Source: Flavivirga spongiicola (GTDB taxonomy: Bacteria; Bacteroidota; Bacteroidia; Flavobacteriales; Flavobacteriaceae). Taken from it: 64,000 bases of DNA. A program made the position numbers and the translations under genes. The stretch covers positions 496,001 to 560,000 of the forward strand of contig NZ_JAUOEO010000002.1 of NCBI RefSeq assembly GCF_030540825.1, read 5' to 3'. Positions 53,554 to 64,000 of the stretch are shown here, in pieces. Within the stretch, counting starts at the first letter, position 1, and each line of letters starts with the position of its first letter. The notes beneath the pieces are model-generated. The model had not been told where the DNA came from. It ran no database searches and saw nothing but the letters and a program-made list of their open reading frames with translations.

Positions 53554-56500
53554 TTAATCTTCAACCAAAACCCAATCACCTTTGGCAATTAATGGCTCTG
53601 CTTGTTTGTACTTAAGCGTTTTGTTTTCGCCATTCATAACATGTTTAATAGTAACACGATCATTGCGTCCAATTTTTGGCCTGTCTCGAACAATCGTTTC
53701 TACAACTTCTTGCTGGCGTTGTGTGTTACCAGCTGCTCTGTTTTGTGCAGAACGTTCATCCAGGTTAGGTATTTCGTCCTTTTGTGTTTTTAAATTCTCT
53801 TTTCTACGCGTTTGTCTTGCTTCTTGAATGGTATTTTGCGTTTCTTGAGGTAACTCGCCTTTAAATAAGAATGAAATAACATCTTTATTTACTTGATCTA
53901 TCATCTCCTTAAACAATTCAAACGACTCAAATTTATAGATAAGTAATGGGTCTTTTTGTTCGTGTACTGCCAATTGTACGGATTGTTTTAACTCATCCAT
54001 TTTACGTAAATGTGTTTTCCAAGCATCATCTATAATGGCAAGTGTGATATTCTTTTCAAAATCGGTAATTAATTGTTTACCGTTAGTTTGGTAAGCTTTT
54101 TCAAGATCGGTAACAACATTTAAACTTTTAATACCATCAGTAAATGGTACGACGATACGTTTGAATTTATCACGTTGTGTTTCATATACATTTTTAATGA
54201 CCGGAAATGCAATTTCTGCATTGCGGTTCATTTTTTCTCTGTAATGCTCGAAAGCAGCTTTGTATATTTTAGATGTGATTTCTTGCGCGGAAAGTTTACC
54301 AAATTCTTCTTCAGTAATTGGAGAATTCATTGAGAAATAACGAATTAATTCAAATTCGAAATTTTTATAATCGTTAGCACCCTTGTTCGTTTCTGCAATA
54401 CCTTCTGAGGTATCAAAAATCATATTTGCTAAATCTACACGAAGACGTTCTCCAAATAAAGCATGGTGACGACGTTTATAAACGACCTCACGTTGTGCAT
54501 TCATAACATCATCATATTCTAATAAACGCTTACGAACCCCAAAATTGTTTTCCTCCACTTTTTTCTGAGCACGTTCAATGGATTTAGAAATCATAGAATG
54601 CTGAATGACTTCACCTTCTTTGAGTCCCATTTTATCCATCATTTTCGCAATACGTTCGCTACCAAATAAACGCATTAAGTTATCTTCTAGGGATACGTAG
54701 AACTGTGAACTTCCTGGGTCTCCCTGACGACCGGCACGACCACGTAACTGTCTGTCTACACGACGTGAATCGTGACGTTCTGTACCAACAATGGCTAAAC
54801 CACCAGCAGCTTTAACCTCATCAGATAATTTGATATCGGTACCACGACCTGCCATGTTTGTGGCGATAGTTACTTGCCCTGATTTACCCGCTTGATCAAC
54901 AATATCTGCCTCTTTTTTATGTTGTTTTGCATTTAATACATTATGAGATATTTTACGAATACTTAGCATTTTACCAAGTAACTCACTAATTTCTACAGAA
55001 GTCGTACCAATTAGAACCGGACGACCAGCTTGAGATAGTTTGGTAACATCATCAATAACCGCATTATATTTTTCACGTTTTGTTTTATAAACTAAATCTT
55101 CTCTATCATCTCTGGCAATTGGTCTGTTGGTAGGGATTTCAACAACATCTAATTTATAGATTTCCCAGAATTCACCAGCCTCTGTAACTGCAGTACCGGT
55201 CATACCAGATAATTTTCGGTACATTCTAAAGTAATTTTGAAGTGTTACAGTAGCAAAGGTTTGGGTAGCATCTTCAATTTTCACATTTTCCTTGGCTTCA
55301 ATTGCTTGGTGTAATCCGTCACTATAACGACGCCCGTCCATAATACGACCTGTTTGCTCATCCACAATCATTACTTTATTTTCCATGACCACATATTGCG
55401 TGTCTTTTTCGAATAAAGCGTATGCTTTTAAAAGTTGATTAAGTGTATGGATACGTTCTGATTTTACGCCAAAATCTTTAAATAAGTCTTCTTTTAAATT
55501 AGCTTCTTCTTCTGCAGAAAGATTTTGTTTTTCAATTTTAGCGACTTCAAGCCCTATTTCCGGTAAGATAAAAAAGTCTGGATTATCTTTTCCTGAGAGA
55601 TATTCGATCCCTTTGTCGGTCAATTCAATTTGATTGTTTTTTTCTTCAATAACATAGTACAATTCAGCATCAACCTTTGGCATTTCACGGTTGTTGTCTT
55701 GCATGTAGAAATTCTCCGTTTTTTGAAGTAATAGTTTTACCCCTTCTTCACTCAAAAACTTAATAAGTGCTTTGTTTTTAGGAATACCACGATAGGCACG
55801 AAGTAACTGGAAACCGCCTTCTTTTGTATCACCTGCTTTAATTAATTTCTTAGCTTCTGCTAAAACGCCAGTTAAATATTTACGCTGTACACTTACAATG
55901 TCATCTACTTTAGGTTTTAACTCTGTAAATTCATGACGTTCTCCTTGAGGAATTGGTCCGGAAATAATCAATGGTGTACGAGCATCATCTACTAAAACTG
56001 AATCCACCTCATCTACAATCGCATAATTATGTGGGCGTTGTACTAAGTCGTCAGGCGAATGTGCCATATTATCACGTAGATAATCGAACCCAAATTCGTT
56101 ATTGGTTCCATAAGTAATATCGGCATTATAGGCTTTTTTTCTGGCATCGGAATTTGGTTGATGGTAATCAATACAATCAACACTTAAGCCATGGAATTCA
56201 AAAATTGGAGCCATCCATGCGCTATCACGTTTTGCTAAGTAATCATTTACAGTAACTAAATGAACGCCTTTTCCGGAAAGCGCATTTAAATATACCGGAA
56301 GGGTAGCTACTAAGGTTTTACCTTCACCAGTTTGCATTTCAGCAATTTTACCTTGATGCATAGCTATACCTCCAATAAGTTGTACATCGTAATGAATCAT
56401 GTCCCAAGTGACAGCTTTCCCAGCGGCATCCCAAGAATTGGCCCAAACTGCTTTATCATCTTCTAAAACAACATACTCTTTTGTTCCAGATAGTTCTCTA

Positions 56501-56910
56501 TCAAAAGTGCTTGCAGTAACGTAAATACTTGTATTATTTACAAAACGTTTTGCAGTTTCTTTAATGACAGCAAAAGCTTCAGGTAAGATATCGTTTAAGA
56601 CCGCTTCAGTAGCATTGTAAGCATCATCTTTTAATTTATCAATATCTTGATAAATATCTTCTCTTCTGTCTATGTCTTCAGTGTTTTCTGCTTCTTCTAA
56701 AAGATTCGACATTTGCTCTTTGATGCCTTTAGTAGCTTCAGCAATTTTGCTTTTGAACTCATCTGTTTTGCCACGTAATTCGTCATGGGACAAGGCTTCT
56801 AAAGCAGCTTCAAAGGTTTTGACTTGATTTAGAATAGGGTAGATGGCTTTTACGTCTTGTTTTGACTTGTCACCAACAAATACTTTAAGTACAGAATTTA
56901 AAAAACTCAT
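53554..56910 (-). CDS. secA: Preprotein translocase ATPase SecA
   Basis: An 1118-residue protein with [14 protein letters not shown] (Walker A), [20 protein letters not shown] (Walker B), [12 protein letters not shown] and the helical scaffold and wing domains. Large insertions typical of Bacteroidota are present. The C-terminus ends GDWVLVED with no zinc-binding CxCxSGxxxxCH motif. Drives protein export through SecYEG. Confidence 0.95.
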   Translation of the reverse strand: MSFLNSVLKVFVGDKSKQDVKAIYPILNQVKTFEAALEALSHDELRGKTDEFKSKIAEATKGIKEQMSNLLEEAENTEDIDRREDIYQDIDKLKDDAYNATEAVLNDILPEAFAVIKETAKRFVNNTSIYVTASTFDRELSGTKEYVVLEDDKAVWANSWDAAGKAVTWDMIHYDVQLIGGIAMHQGKIAEMQTGEGKTLVATLPVYLNALSGKGVHLVTVNDYLAKRDSAWMAPIFEFHGLSVDCIDYHQPNSDARKKAYNADITYGTNNEFGFDYLRDNMAHSPDDLVQRPHNYAIVDEVDSVLVDDARTPLIISGPIPQGERHEFTELKPKVDDIVSVQRKYLTGVLAEAKKLIKAGDTKEGGFQLLRAYRGIPKNKALIKFLSEEGVKLLLQKTENFYMQDNNREMPKVDAELYYVIEEKNNQIELTDKGIEYLSGKDNPDFFILPEIGLEVAKIEKQNLSAEEEANLKEDLFKDFGVKSERIHTLNQLLKAYALFEKDTQYVVMENKVMIVDEQTGRIMDGRRYSDGLHQAIEAKENVKIEDATQTFATVTLQNYFRMYRKLSGMTGTAVTEAGEFWEIYKLDVVEIPTNRPIARDDREDLVYKTKREKYNAVIDDVTKLSQAGRPVLIGTTSVEISELLGKMLSIRKISHNVLNAKQHKKEADIVDQAGKSGQVTIATNMAGRGTDIKLSDEVKAAGGLAIVGTERHDSRRVDRQLRGRAGRQGDPGSSQFYVSLEDNLMRLFGSERIAKMMDKMGLKEGEVIQHSMISKSIERAQKKVEENNFGVRKRLLEYDDVMNAQREVVYKRRHHALFGERLRVDLANMIFDTSEGIAETNKGANDYKNFEFELIRYFSMNSPITEEEFGKLSAQEITSKIYKAAFEHYREKMNRNAEIAFPVIKNVYETQRDKFKRIVVPFTDGIKSLNVVTDLEKAYQTNGKQLITDFEKNITLAIIDDAWKTHLRKMDELKQSVQLAVHEQKDPLLIYKFESFELFKEMIDQVNKDVISFLFKGELPQETQNTIQEARQTRRKENLKTQKDEIPNLDERSAQNRAAGNTQRQQEVVETIVRDRPKIGRNDRVTIKHVMNGENKTLKYKQAEPLIAKGDWVLVED

Positions 56911-57035
56911 GTTTTTATATTTTAATTTTTACTCAGAGGTAGTTCCAAGAGTAACTTTGTTATATTTTATTTAATTGCTTTTTACAGAGCATTCAAAGAT
57001 ACATTTTGTTATGATGTTTTATAAAGATTAAGACA

Positions 57036-57064
57036 AAAAAAAAGCCTCAAATCGAGACTTTTTA
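57036..57064 (-). terminator. Terminator of the DUF2795 gene
   Basis: On the minus strand AAAAAGTCTCGATTTGAGGCTTTTTTTTT forms an imperfect stem with a long T run. Confidence 0.65.
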
Positions 57065-57084
57065 ACTATTCTTTATGCTTTATA

Positions 57085-57306
57085 TTAATATTCGTCTTCA
57101 TTCCAGAGATAATCTTCATCAGTTGGGTAATCAGACCAGATTTCTTCAATGGAATCGTATGAATCACCTTCATCTTCGATTGATTGTAAATTTTCAACAA
57201 CTTCTAACGGTGCCCCCGTTCTAATAGCATAATCTATTAATTCGTCTTTTGTTGCTGGCCAAGGCGCATCACTTAAATAAGATGCTAATTCTAATGTCCA
57301 ATACAT
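57085..57306 (-). CDS. DUF2795-domain small acidic protein
   Basis: A 73-residue protein: LASYLSDAPWPATKDELIDYAIRTGAPLEVVENLQSI matches DUF2795, followed by a very acidic tail (DEGDSYDSIEEIWSDYPTDEDYLWNEDEY). Common in Bacteroidota; function unknown. Confidence 0.9.
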   Translation of the reverse strand: MYWTLELASYLSDAPWPATKDELIDYAIRTGAPLEVVENLQSIEDEGDSYDSIEEIWSDYPTDEDYLWNEDEY

Positions 57307-57464
57307 TTTCTATTGTGTTTAATTTTTTGCAAAAATAATTTTTTAGTTTAAACAGACAAGAAAAAAATGAATTATTTAATCATTAATTTTAAGAACGTAT
57401 CTCTATTTGTAATCTAAACAGGTGAAATTATTACTGTTTTATTAATGTTTTTAAGCCGTTTTTA

Positions 57465-58040
57465 TTAAGATTCTTTTTCGGGAATCCATTTAATCTCATT
57501 TGCTTGTAAATCGTAAGACAACTTTCGTGCCAATACAAAAAGATAGTCAGAAAGTCGGTTTAAGTACATTAATGCATTAGGTTCGATTCCCTCAACATCA
57601 TTAAGAGCCGTAGTTAAACGTTCTGCTCTACGGCATACACAACGTGCTATGTGACAGAATGACACCGTTTGGTGGCCTCCAGGAAGTACAAAATGCGTCA
57701 TAGGTGGAAGCTCAGTATTCATTGTATCTATTTCTTTTTCTAAACGTTCGATGTCTTCAGAAGAAATTTTAGGAATATTTAAACGTTCTTTTCCGCTTTT
57801 TAAAATAGCTTTTTCAGGGTCGGTTGCTAAAATAGCCCCAACAGTAAAAAGCCTATCTTGAATATGAATTAATAAATCTTTGTATTTTTGATTAATTTCT
57901 TGATCACGAATTAAACCTAAGTGCGAATTTAGTTCATCAATCGTTCCGTAACTTTCAATACGAATATGATGTTTTGGTACACGAGTACCTCCAAATAATG
58001 CCGTGGTACCTTTGTCACCTGTTTTTGTATAGATTTTCAT
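57465..58040 (-). CDS. Cob(I)alamin adenosyltransferase (PduO/MMAB type)
   Basis: A 191-residue protein with the family N-terminus KTGDKGTTALFGGTRVPKHHIRIESYGTIDELNSHLG (ATP site) and the C-terminal CRRAERLTTALNDVEGIEPNALMYLNRLSDYLF stretch (cobalamin side). Transfers adenosyl from ATP to Co(I) to make coenzyme B12. No other B12 gene nearby; it likely serves methylmalonyl-CoA mutase or ribonucleotide reductase. Confidence 0.9.
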   Translation of the reverse strand: MKIYTKTGDKGTTALFGGTRVPKHHIRIESYGTIDELNSHLGLIRDQEINQKYKDLLIHIQDRLFTVGAILATDPEKAILKSGKERLNIPKISSEDIERLEKEIDTMNTELPPMTHFVLPGGHQTVSFCHIARCVCRRAERLTTALNDVEGIEPNALMYLNRLSDYLFVLARKLSYDLQANEIKWIPEKES

Positions 58041-58159
58041 CTGTTAATTGTTAATATTTTAGAGGTCAGATATAATCCGCTATTTATATTTTAAAGAAAC
58101 AAATCTAATTCATCTCTTTTCATTCATACGAAGTTACACCGTAGATTTTAGTTTATGAA

Positions 58160-59035
58160 TTATTTTTCAGATACAATTCTAACTAATTCTGGGTTAAGGT
58201 AAATATATTTTGCAACGTCGGTGTCATCAAATTCAATTTCATCTTTTTTATTTTTTTTAGCTCTTCTAGTTTGTACAGATAAATAATTTTCGCCTTTTTC
58301 TGATTTATAAAGCGTAAATATACTATGGTTTTGTTCTAGGTTTTCAGCTCTTATGATTTGGCTAAAAGTTTCAGGATTAGATTGTTCTAAATTTGCAAGA
58401 AAATCTGATCTGTTTTCGATATAACTAAAAATTGGAAGTACTTTTTCTTTGAACCATTTGTTATCTAATTCACAAAACGGTTCTTTTGCCGCAGAAATAG
58501 GAATAATAGTAGAGATGCCCACTATTATTAGCAGTTCTATAATCCAAATAATACTAAGAAATATACCACTTACTGTTGTTGAACGTAATCCCCAAGTACC
58601 ATATTCATTAATCTCTGTTATTAAACTAAATAATATTTCTGGTTGTGATGCTAGTGCAAATACATCTAAGATTTTAATGTTACTTACGGTTACTCCAATT
58701 CTCGAATTTCCATAACTTTCTCCTGCGTTAATAACTAGGTCGACCCATACTGCCCAATGAAAATACATACAGACTAAACCCGCTAATAATCCAAAGATAA
58801 TGGCTAAGATGGAATTTCTTACTTTGCCTAGTTTAATAACAAATTTTTTTGTAAACCAAGAAATTATAAGACCTAAAATACCTGCAATAATAAAATTGAT
58901 GTATATAAAAGGAATGTACCAAATACAATAAGCATAAGCTAAACCAAGTAATGGTAGAACAGTTATTGAGATTAGAATGAAATATAAAAATGATTTGTAA
59001 TCGAACTTACCTGAAGATTCGTAATATTTAGCCAT
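58160..59035 (-). CDS. Hypothetical membrane protein
   Basis: A 291-residue protein with about five hydrophobic segments in the first 190 residues (around 14-36, 40-60, 74-96, 125-145 and 163-190) and a cytosolic C-terminal region rich in lysine and glutamate (NYLSVQTRRAKKNKKDEIEFDD). No known motif. It lies between the adenosyltransferase and methyltransferase genes, in the same direction. Confidence 0.65.
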   Translation of the reverse strand: MAKYYESSGKFDYKSFLYFILISITVLPLLGLAYAYCIWYIPFIYINFIIAGILGLIISWFTKKFVIKLGKVRNSILAIIFGLLAGLVCMYFHWAVWVDLVINAGESYGNSRIGVTVSNIKILDVFALASQPEILFSLITEINEYGTWGLRSTTVSGIFLSIIWIIELLIIVGISTIIPISAAKEPFCELDNKWFKEKVLPIFSYIENRSDFLANLEQSNPETFSQIIRAENLEQNHSIFTLYKSEKGENYLSVQTRRAKKNKKDEIEFDDTDVAKYIYLNPELVRIVSEK

Positions 59036-59099
59036 ATTAATTATTGGGGTTTAGAAAAATTTAAGCTTTTAGGTTAAGAATTTACTGCAATTTACTTTT

Positions 59100-59870
59100 T
59101 TAAATTCTAATTGCAAAATGCTCTTTAGCTTGTTCTTTTCTAAAAAACACAACCCCCCAAAAAAAGGTATCGATGGTTACGGTAACTTTAGGGTGTTGTT
59201 TAATAGTTTCCCAAGCTTCTGTCATGCCTTTAGACCAATAAATATCATCAAAAATAAACACTGAATCATTATAGGTTGTTTGCAAAAGCATTTCGAAATA
59301 CTTTAAAGTAGCTTCTTTTTGATGATTACCGTCAAAAAAAACAAAATCGTAATTATTAGTTAATAATTGGCTTAAGATGTTGTTAAAACCACCAGTTTTT
59401 AAATCAATATTATTTAATTGACACTTTTTAAAATTTGCTTTTGAAAACTCCGAAATATTAGGGCAGCCTTCTATGGTAGTAATTTTAGTTTCTTGATTTA
59501 CTAAGCCCATAGCGTGTGTTGCGACTCCAAGAGAGGTGCCTAATTCTAAAATGTCTTTTGGATTAAAATACTTTACCAGTCGATGAATTAGTTTTGCTTT
59601 TTTAATGGTTGAACCTGCATGTTTAGCCATTGATGAAATGCTACGTTCTTTTTGTTTCATTACTTGCGAACCTGCACCCAAATCAGTTACTTTAATGCTT
59701 GTATTGTTTTTTAGAAGATCTTTTTTATAGTTTAAAATGTGCTTGAAAGCATCATAATTTGTTTTATCGTAAAAACATTGAGTAACCAAATCATAAACAA
59801 AAGGAGAGTGCACACCGTGTTGATTGGTAGATCTTATTAAGAATTTTATGTATTGAATGATTTGATACAT
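59100..59870 (-). CDS. Class I SAM-dependent methyltransferase
   Basis: A 256-residue protein with the O-methyltransferase-like SAM motif DILELGTSLGVATHAMG, followed by FVFFDGNHQKEATLKYFEML and a helical N-terminal cap (FLIRSTNQHGVHSPFVYDLVTQCFYD) typical of a conserved Bacteroidota group. Substrate unknown. Directly downstream of the ABC-F gene. Confidence 0.88.
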   Translation of the reverse strand: MYQIIQYIKFLIRSTNQHGVHSPFVYDLVTQCFYDKTNYDAFKHILNYKKDLLKNNTSIKVTDLGAGSQVMKQKERSISSMAKHAGSTIKKAKLIHRLVKYFNPKDILELGTSLGVATHAMGLVNQETKITTIEGCPNISEFSKANFKKCQLNNIDLKTGGFNNILSQLLTNNYDFVFFDGNHQKEATLKYFEMLLQTTYNDSVFIFDDIYWSKGMTEAWETIKQHPKVTVTIDTFFWGVVFFRKEQAKEHFAIRI

Positions 59871-59984
59871 TTATCAGTATTCAGTATTCAGTCGCAGTTT
59901 GCAGTCTCGCTCGGTATTCATTAGCTAATTGCTTCAATTTAAACAACACAGATGCTTTGCGTCTTAGCGCCTTTGCGAGCTAAA

Positions 59985-61847
59985 CTATTCCTCAAGTTTC
60001 GATGATAATTCAAACCAACGTTCTTCTTTAACTTCAATAATATTTATGATTTTCTGTAAATCATCAGAGAGCTTATTAATATCATCCTGTGTAAGCTCAG
60101 GATTATTAAACTTATTTTCTAATTCTTTTTTATCAAACGCTAAAGAATTCAATTTACTTTCAATGTTTTTAAGCTCTTTTTCTTCATTATAAGATAATTT
60201 GTTAGTATCGTTTTTCTTCCAAGCATTTTTGTCTTTTTTGTCTTCTTGTGTATTCGAAATTACGGGTTGACTATCTTCATAAACTCTATAATCGGTATAA
60301 TTTCCAGGGAAATCTTCAATAACGCCTTCGCCTCTAAACACAAAAAGGTGATCAATAACCTTATCCATAAAATAACGATCGTGAGATACTACAATAACGC
60401 ATCCCGGAAAATCTAGTAGAAAACTTTCGAGTACGTTAAGTGTTACTATGTCTAAGTCGTTAGTAGGCTCATCAAGAATTAAGAAGTTTGGGTTCTGAAT
60501 TAAAACTGTACATAGGTACAAGCGTTTACGTTCGCCACCGCTTAATTTTTCAACAAAATCATATTGTTTTTTTCTACTAAATAAAAAGCGTTCTAAAAGT
60601 TGCTGTGCACTAATTTGCCGCCCTTTTTTAAGTGGAATATAATCACCAAATTCCCGAATAACATCTATAACTTTTTGTTCTGGCTTTATAGTAATACCGT
60701 TTTGGGTATAATATCCAAACTTAACGGTATCTCCTTTAACTACTTTGCCGGAATCTGGCTGTGCTGTTTGGGTTAGTATATTTAAAAAGGTGGTTTTTCC
60801 AGTACCATTTTTTCCAATAATACCGGCACGTTCCCCTTTTTGAAATGTGTAATCAAACTTGTTGAGTATTGTTTTATCTTTAAATGCTTTTGATACTTTA
60901 TGAAATTCTAAAATCTTACTACCAAGACGCTCCATGTTTAATTCAAGTTGAACTTCATGGTCGTTTCTTCGTTGGTGTGCACGATGTTTTATATCTTGAA
61001 AATCGTCAATTCGTGACTTCGATTTAGTGGTTCTGGCTTTGGGTTGGCGACGCATCCAAGCGAGTTCTTTTTTGAATAGTTGTTTTGCTTTACCTACTTC
61101 AACAGATTCTTGCTCAATTCTGGCTTCTCGTTTTTCTAAGTAATAAGAGTAATTACCTTTATAGTTGTATAGTTTGCCTTCGTCTAATTCTATAATTTCG
61201 TTACAAACACGTTCTAAAAAATAGCGATCGTGCGTTACCATAAATAGCGTGATATTCTCTTTAGCAAAAAAAGCTTCTAGCCACTCGATCATTTCTAAAT
61301 CTAAATGGTTGGTAGGCTCATCTAATATCAATAAATCAGGTTTATTAATTAATGCATTGGCTAAAGCAAGTCGTTTTTTTTGTCCGCCAGAAAGTGTGCT
61401 TACTTTTTGACTTAAATTTTCAAGCTTTAATTTAAAAAGTATTTGTTTGTAAAGTGTTTCAAAATCCCAAGCCTGATGTTGTTCCATTTGTTCAAAAGCT
61501 ACTTGGTATGCTTCTGAATCTTCAGAGTTTAAAAGCGCTTTTTCATAATTAGCAATGACTTTTAAAATAGGGTTGTCGCTAGCAAAAATGGTTTCTTCAA
61601 TGGTTAACTTATTATCAAATTTAGGGTCTTGTGATAGAAAGGATACTGCAATATCTTTTCTATAAGTTATAGAGCCAGAATCGGCTTCATCATCACCCGA
61701 AATAATATTCAAAATGGAGGTTTTACCAGTCCCGTTTTTTGCTACAAAAGCAATTTTTTGATCTTTATGTACACTAAAAGAAATGCCTTCAAAAAGCGTT
61801 AACTCTCCGTAAGATTTTGATATGTTTTCAACAGTTAAATAATTCAA
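59985..61847 (-). CDS. ABC-F family ATPase (ribosome-associated), TTG start
   Basis: Two ABC domains: GKNGTGKT twice (about 40 and 340), LSGGQKKR and LSGGERKR signatures, and DEPTNHLDLE / DEPTNDLDIV Walker B. The linker with helical arm (about 240-300) and a coiled C-terminus are typical of Uup/EttA-like translation factors. The frame opens at 61883, but TTG at 61847 (LNYLTVENISKSYGE read as MNYL) aligns with the family N-terminus, giving 620 residues. No membrane segments. Confidence 0.9.
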   Translation of the reverse strand: MNYLTVENISKSYGELTLFEGISFSVHKDQKIAFVAKNGTGKTSILNIISGDDEADSGSITYRKDIAVSFLSQDPKFDNKLTIEETIFASDNPILKVIANYEKALLNSEDSEAYQVAFEQMEQHQAWDFETLYKQILFKLKLENLSQKVSTLSGGQKKRLALANALINKPDLLILDEPTNHLDLEMIEWLEAFFAKENITLFMVTHDRYFLERVCNEIIELDEGKLYNYKGNYSYYLEKREARIEQESVEVGKAKQLFKKELAWMRRQPKARTTKSKSRIDDFQDIKHRAHQRRNDHEVQLELNMERLGSKILEFHKVSKAFKDKTILNKFDYTFQKGERAGIIGKNGTGKTTFLNILTQTAQPDSGKVVKGDTVKFGYYTQNGITIKPEQKVIDVIREFGDYIPLKKGRQISAQQLLERFLFSRKKQYDFVEKLSGGERKRLYLCTVLIQNPNFLILDEPTNDLDIVTLNVLESFLLDFPGCVIVVSHDRYFMDKVIDHLFVFRGEGVIEDFPGNYTDYRVYEDSQPVISNTQEDKKDKNAWKKNDTNKLSYNEEKELKNIESKLNSLAFDKKELENKFNNPELTQDDINKLSDDLQKIINIIEVKEERWFELSSKLEE

Positions 61848-61958
61848 AGGATATTTTTTTGCAAATAACGGATAAAAAACCAAAAAACCCGTTATAAGTT
61901 TTGTTGTTCAAGACGAAAACTTATATTTGTGATAAATCAAACCCCCACTTATAATATA

Positions 61959-62750
61959 ATGAAGCGACTTTTTTGGTGCTGTATTTTTGTTTTTGGTATT
62001 CTATGTACTTCATGTATAACCAATAAAGATGTTGTTTATTTACAAGATAAAGGAACAAAAATTAATGATTCTTTAATGCTCAGGCAATCATCAAAGCCAT
62101 ACAGGGTACAGGTGAATGATATTTTAAGTATTAATGTTAAAGCACTTGATGAGGAGCTTACTGCTATTTTTAATCCAGTGGAAAGAGATAATTCTACTGG
62201 AGGGCAAGAAAGTCTTTACTTTAATGGTTTTACGGTTGATTTACATGGTAATATTAAATTTCCTGTTTTAGGAGAAATTAATGTTTTAGGGTTTACTATT
62301 GACGAAATTGAAGATAAAGTAAAACAAGAACTGTTAGCTCAATATTTTAAGGAAACCGCTCAAATATACGTTACTGTTAAATTGGCAGGATTACGATATA
62401 CGGTTACTGGAGAAGTAAATGGAACTGGAGTTTATGTTTTATATCAAGACCGTGTAAATATTATTGAAGCTCTTGCAAATGCTGGAGATATTGCACAAAC
62501 TGGAGATAGAAAAGATGTTTTAGTTATTAGACAATATCCATATGGGCAAAAAATTCATCATATAGATTTAACAGATATTAAAGCTATGCAGTCTCCATTT
62601 TATTTTATCCAACCGAACGATATAATATTAGTGAAGCCTTTAAAACGTAAGGCTCTTGGTACTGGACAAACCGCAATACAAAATATTACGACTATTTCAT
62701 CAATATTATCTGTATTAATATCTACTTATTTTTTAACAAAGAATCTTTAA
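61959..62750 (+). CDS. Polysaccharide export lipoprotein (Wza-like)
   Basis: The frame opens at 61929, but ATG at 61959 starts a lipoprotein signal (FGILCTSC, Cys19). The 263-residue protein has the poly_export domain (YRVQVNDILSINVKALDEEL...YFNGFTVDLHGNIKFPVLGEINVLG), SLBB-like repeats, and a C-terminal hydrophobic segment. It should form the outer-membrane channel for an exopolysaccharide. Wzc-like gene follows 10 bp later. Confidence 0.9.
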   Translation: MKRLFWCCIFVFGILCTSCITNKDVVYLQDKGTKINDSLMLRQSSKPYRVQVNDILSINVKALDEELTAIFNPVERDNSTGGQESLYFNGFTVDLHGNIKFPVLGEINVLGFTIDEIEDKVKQELLAQYFKETAQIYVTVKLAGLRYTVTGEVNGTGVYVLYQDRVNIIEALANAGDIAQTGDRKDVLVIRQYPYGQKIHHIDLTDIKAMQSPFYFIQPNDIILVKPLKRKALGTGQTAIQNITTISSILSVLISTYFLTKNL

Positions 62751-62760
62751 AAATCATAAT

Positions 62761-64000
62761 ATGGAAGAAGAATTCGATATTATAGAGTCACAGTCACCTT
62801 CATTCGATATAAAAGCTTTTTTAATTAGGGTTATAAGTTATTGGAAGCTATTCTTATTGTTTATTGGGGTTGGAGTTTTTATAGTTTATCAGCAAAATAT
62901 TCGTAAACAACAATCTTATAGGTTAAGTAACCAAATTTCTGTTGAAGATGATAGTAACCCGCTTTTTACATCTAATACTAGTTTAGTTTTCAATTGGGGA
63001 GGTGTGTCCGCTAAGGTTCAAACGATGATTACATCTTTAAAATCGCGTTCTATTCATGAAGAAGTAGTTGACAATCTTCAGTTTTATGTAACTTATTTAA
63101 AACAATCTAGATTTAGAAAAGATGATATTTATAAAGATGCTCCGTTTGCAGTTAATCTAATAGACAATACAAGCCAATTAATAAACCATCCTATTAAGGT
63201 AACTTTTATTGATAATAATAGGTATGAAATCTCTATTAATTTTGAATCTACTTTAGTAAAAACCCAAAATTTTGCTAATAAAACTAGAGCTAGTTTAGAT
63301 GTTCCTTTAGGCGAATTTAAAAAACAGTTTAATATAGGTGACGCAATTAAAACCCCCTATTTAAATGGAGTAATATACATATTAGATGGTAGAAGTGTAA
63401 GCCAGGGAGACGAATATTTTATTAAGCTCAATGATTTTGATGCTGTAGTAGCGAAATACAGAAAGAAATTAGTGATAGACAATCCAAGAAACTCTGCTAT
63501 TTTGAATTTAAGTATGGTAGATGTTAATAAAGCTAAAATTGTTGATTATTTAAATGAAGCTGTCAAAGTTTTAAGTGAAGATCAGTTGAATAGAAAAAAT
63601 CAATTTGTTACTAATACTATTAAATTTATTGATGAACAGTTAGATCGTGTTAAATCTCAACTTACTTTAAATGCCGATTCTTTAAATAATTATAGACAAA
63701 AAAATAAAATATTTAATCTGGATGATGAGATTGCTATTGTTAACAATAAGCTTACATCATTAGAGGTTGAGAAAGATGATATAAACAGAAAATTGGCATA
63801 TTATGCGAGTTTAAAGACGTATTTACAAACTAGTAATACCTTTACAGAGGTTCCTGCTCCTTCTGTTGCTGGAATAGATGATTCTAATATACTAACGAAT
63901 ATTAGAAATATTAACGGGTTATCCGTACAAAAATCTAAATATGGATCTACAGTTAGAAAAGACGCAACTATTTTTGCTGATTTAAATAGACAAATTGAAG
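62761..64000 (+). CDS. Polysaccharide co-polymerase / tyrosine autokinase (Wzc-like), cut by right window edge
   Basis: The frame starts with ATG at 62761 (MEEEFDIIESQSPSFDIKAF) and is still open at the window end (413 codons). A first membrane helix lies near residues 26-44 (SYWKLFLLFIGVGVFIVYQQ), followed by a long periplasmic Wzz-type domain with coiled-coil stretches (KFIDEQLDRVKSQLTLNADSL, LNNYRQKNKIFNLDDE). The kinase part would be beyond the edge. Partner of the Wza-like channel. Confidence 0.85.
   Translation, partial: MEEEFDIIESQSPSFDIKAFLIRVISYWKLFLLFIGVGVFIVYQQNIRKQQSYRLSNQISVEDDSNPLFTSNTSLVFNWGGVSAKVQTMITSLKSRSIHEEVVDNLQFYVTYLKQSRFRKDDIYKDAPFAVNLIDNTSQLINHPIKVTFIDNNRYEISINFESTLVKTQNFANKTRASLDVPLGEFKKQFNIGDAIKTPYLNGVIYILDGRSVSQGDEYFIKLNDFDAVVAKYRKKLVIDNPRNSAILNLSMVDVNKAKIVDYLNEAVKVLSEDQLNRKNQFVTNTIKFIDEQLDRVKSQLTLNADSLNNYRQKNKIFNLDDEIAIVNNKLTSLEVEKDDINRKLAYYASLKTYLQTSNTFTEVPAPSVAGIDDSNILTNIRNINGLSVQKSKYGSTVRKDATIFADLNRQIE

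Overview
The window is about 64 kb from a member of the Flavobacteriia (Bacteroidota). The evidence is a low-GC, AT-rich background, promoters of the TTTG / TAnnTTTG type rather than TTGACA / TATAAT, an L28-L33-DUF4295-FtsY cluster, SecA without a C-terminal zinc motif, a BlaI/M56 pair with TonB-plug repeats, a DUF2795 protein, an OMP_b-brl_3 outer-membrane receptor and a 50-residue conserved flavobacterial microprotein. I cannot name the genus. No rRNA, tRNA or CRISPR array was recognised.

Region by region. (1) Positions 1-6800 look like an accessory island, visibly richer in G+C than the rest. It holds a gene cut by the left edge, a ComEC-type metallo-beta-lactamase-fold hydrolase, a divergent membrane-anchored trypsin-like protease, and two exported proteins, one with TPR-like repeats. 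This is the best candidate for an undescribed (possibly defence or stress) system. (2) 7192-10914: a radical SAM protein, then a compact alkylation-repair operon of AraC-Ogt, a 2OG-Fe(II) oxygenase, an Ada zinc-domain protein and AlkB. The Ada zinc-domain gene is interrupted by a 160-bp mobile element. (3) 11123-25840: a microprotein, a BlaR1/BlaI-like pair with tandem operators, a Ca2+/Na+ antiporter, a DUF4369 lipoprotein, a DUF819 membrane protein, a VanX-type dipeptidase, an ECF sigma factor with a small membrane protein, a cupin, a sterol desaturase-like protein, an RhlE-type helicase, a MOSC protein and an acyltransferase-like membrane protein. (4) 25949-29745: small regulators and hypothetical proteins among repeat-rich spacers. 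(5) 29972-53426: mostly housekeeping genes: HtpG, a FabH-like KASIII, a TonB-type receptor, a sodium:solute symporter, RecR, a glycosyltransferase, a 2-oxoacid dehydrogenase E2, a DnaQ-like exonuclease, an FAH-Hpt-CinA operon, L28-L33-DUF4295-FtsY, an amidase, a serine hydrolase and RimO. (6) 53554-61847: SecA, DUF2795, cobalamin adenosyltransferase, a methyltransferase and an ABC-F ATPase. (7) From 61959 the start of a polysaccharide export locus (Wza-like, then a Wzc-like kinase cut by the right edge).

The most unusual non-coding feature is a set of short mobile elements without transposase genes. Family 1 (160 bp, 3-bp target duplications) has three full copies and two remnants. Family 2 (162 bp, ATACCA ends) has two copies. 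Family 3 (248 bp, 21-bp inverted repeats, TTA duplication) has one. They interrupt a DNA-repair gene and create false upstream start codons at several others. A further set of GTCATTCC-type palindromes punctuates intergenic spacers, and in one place also mimics a start codon.
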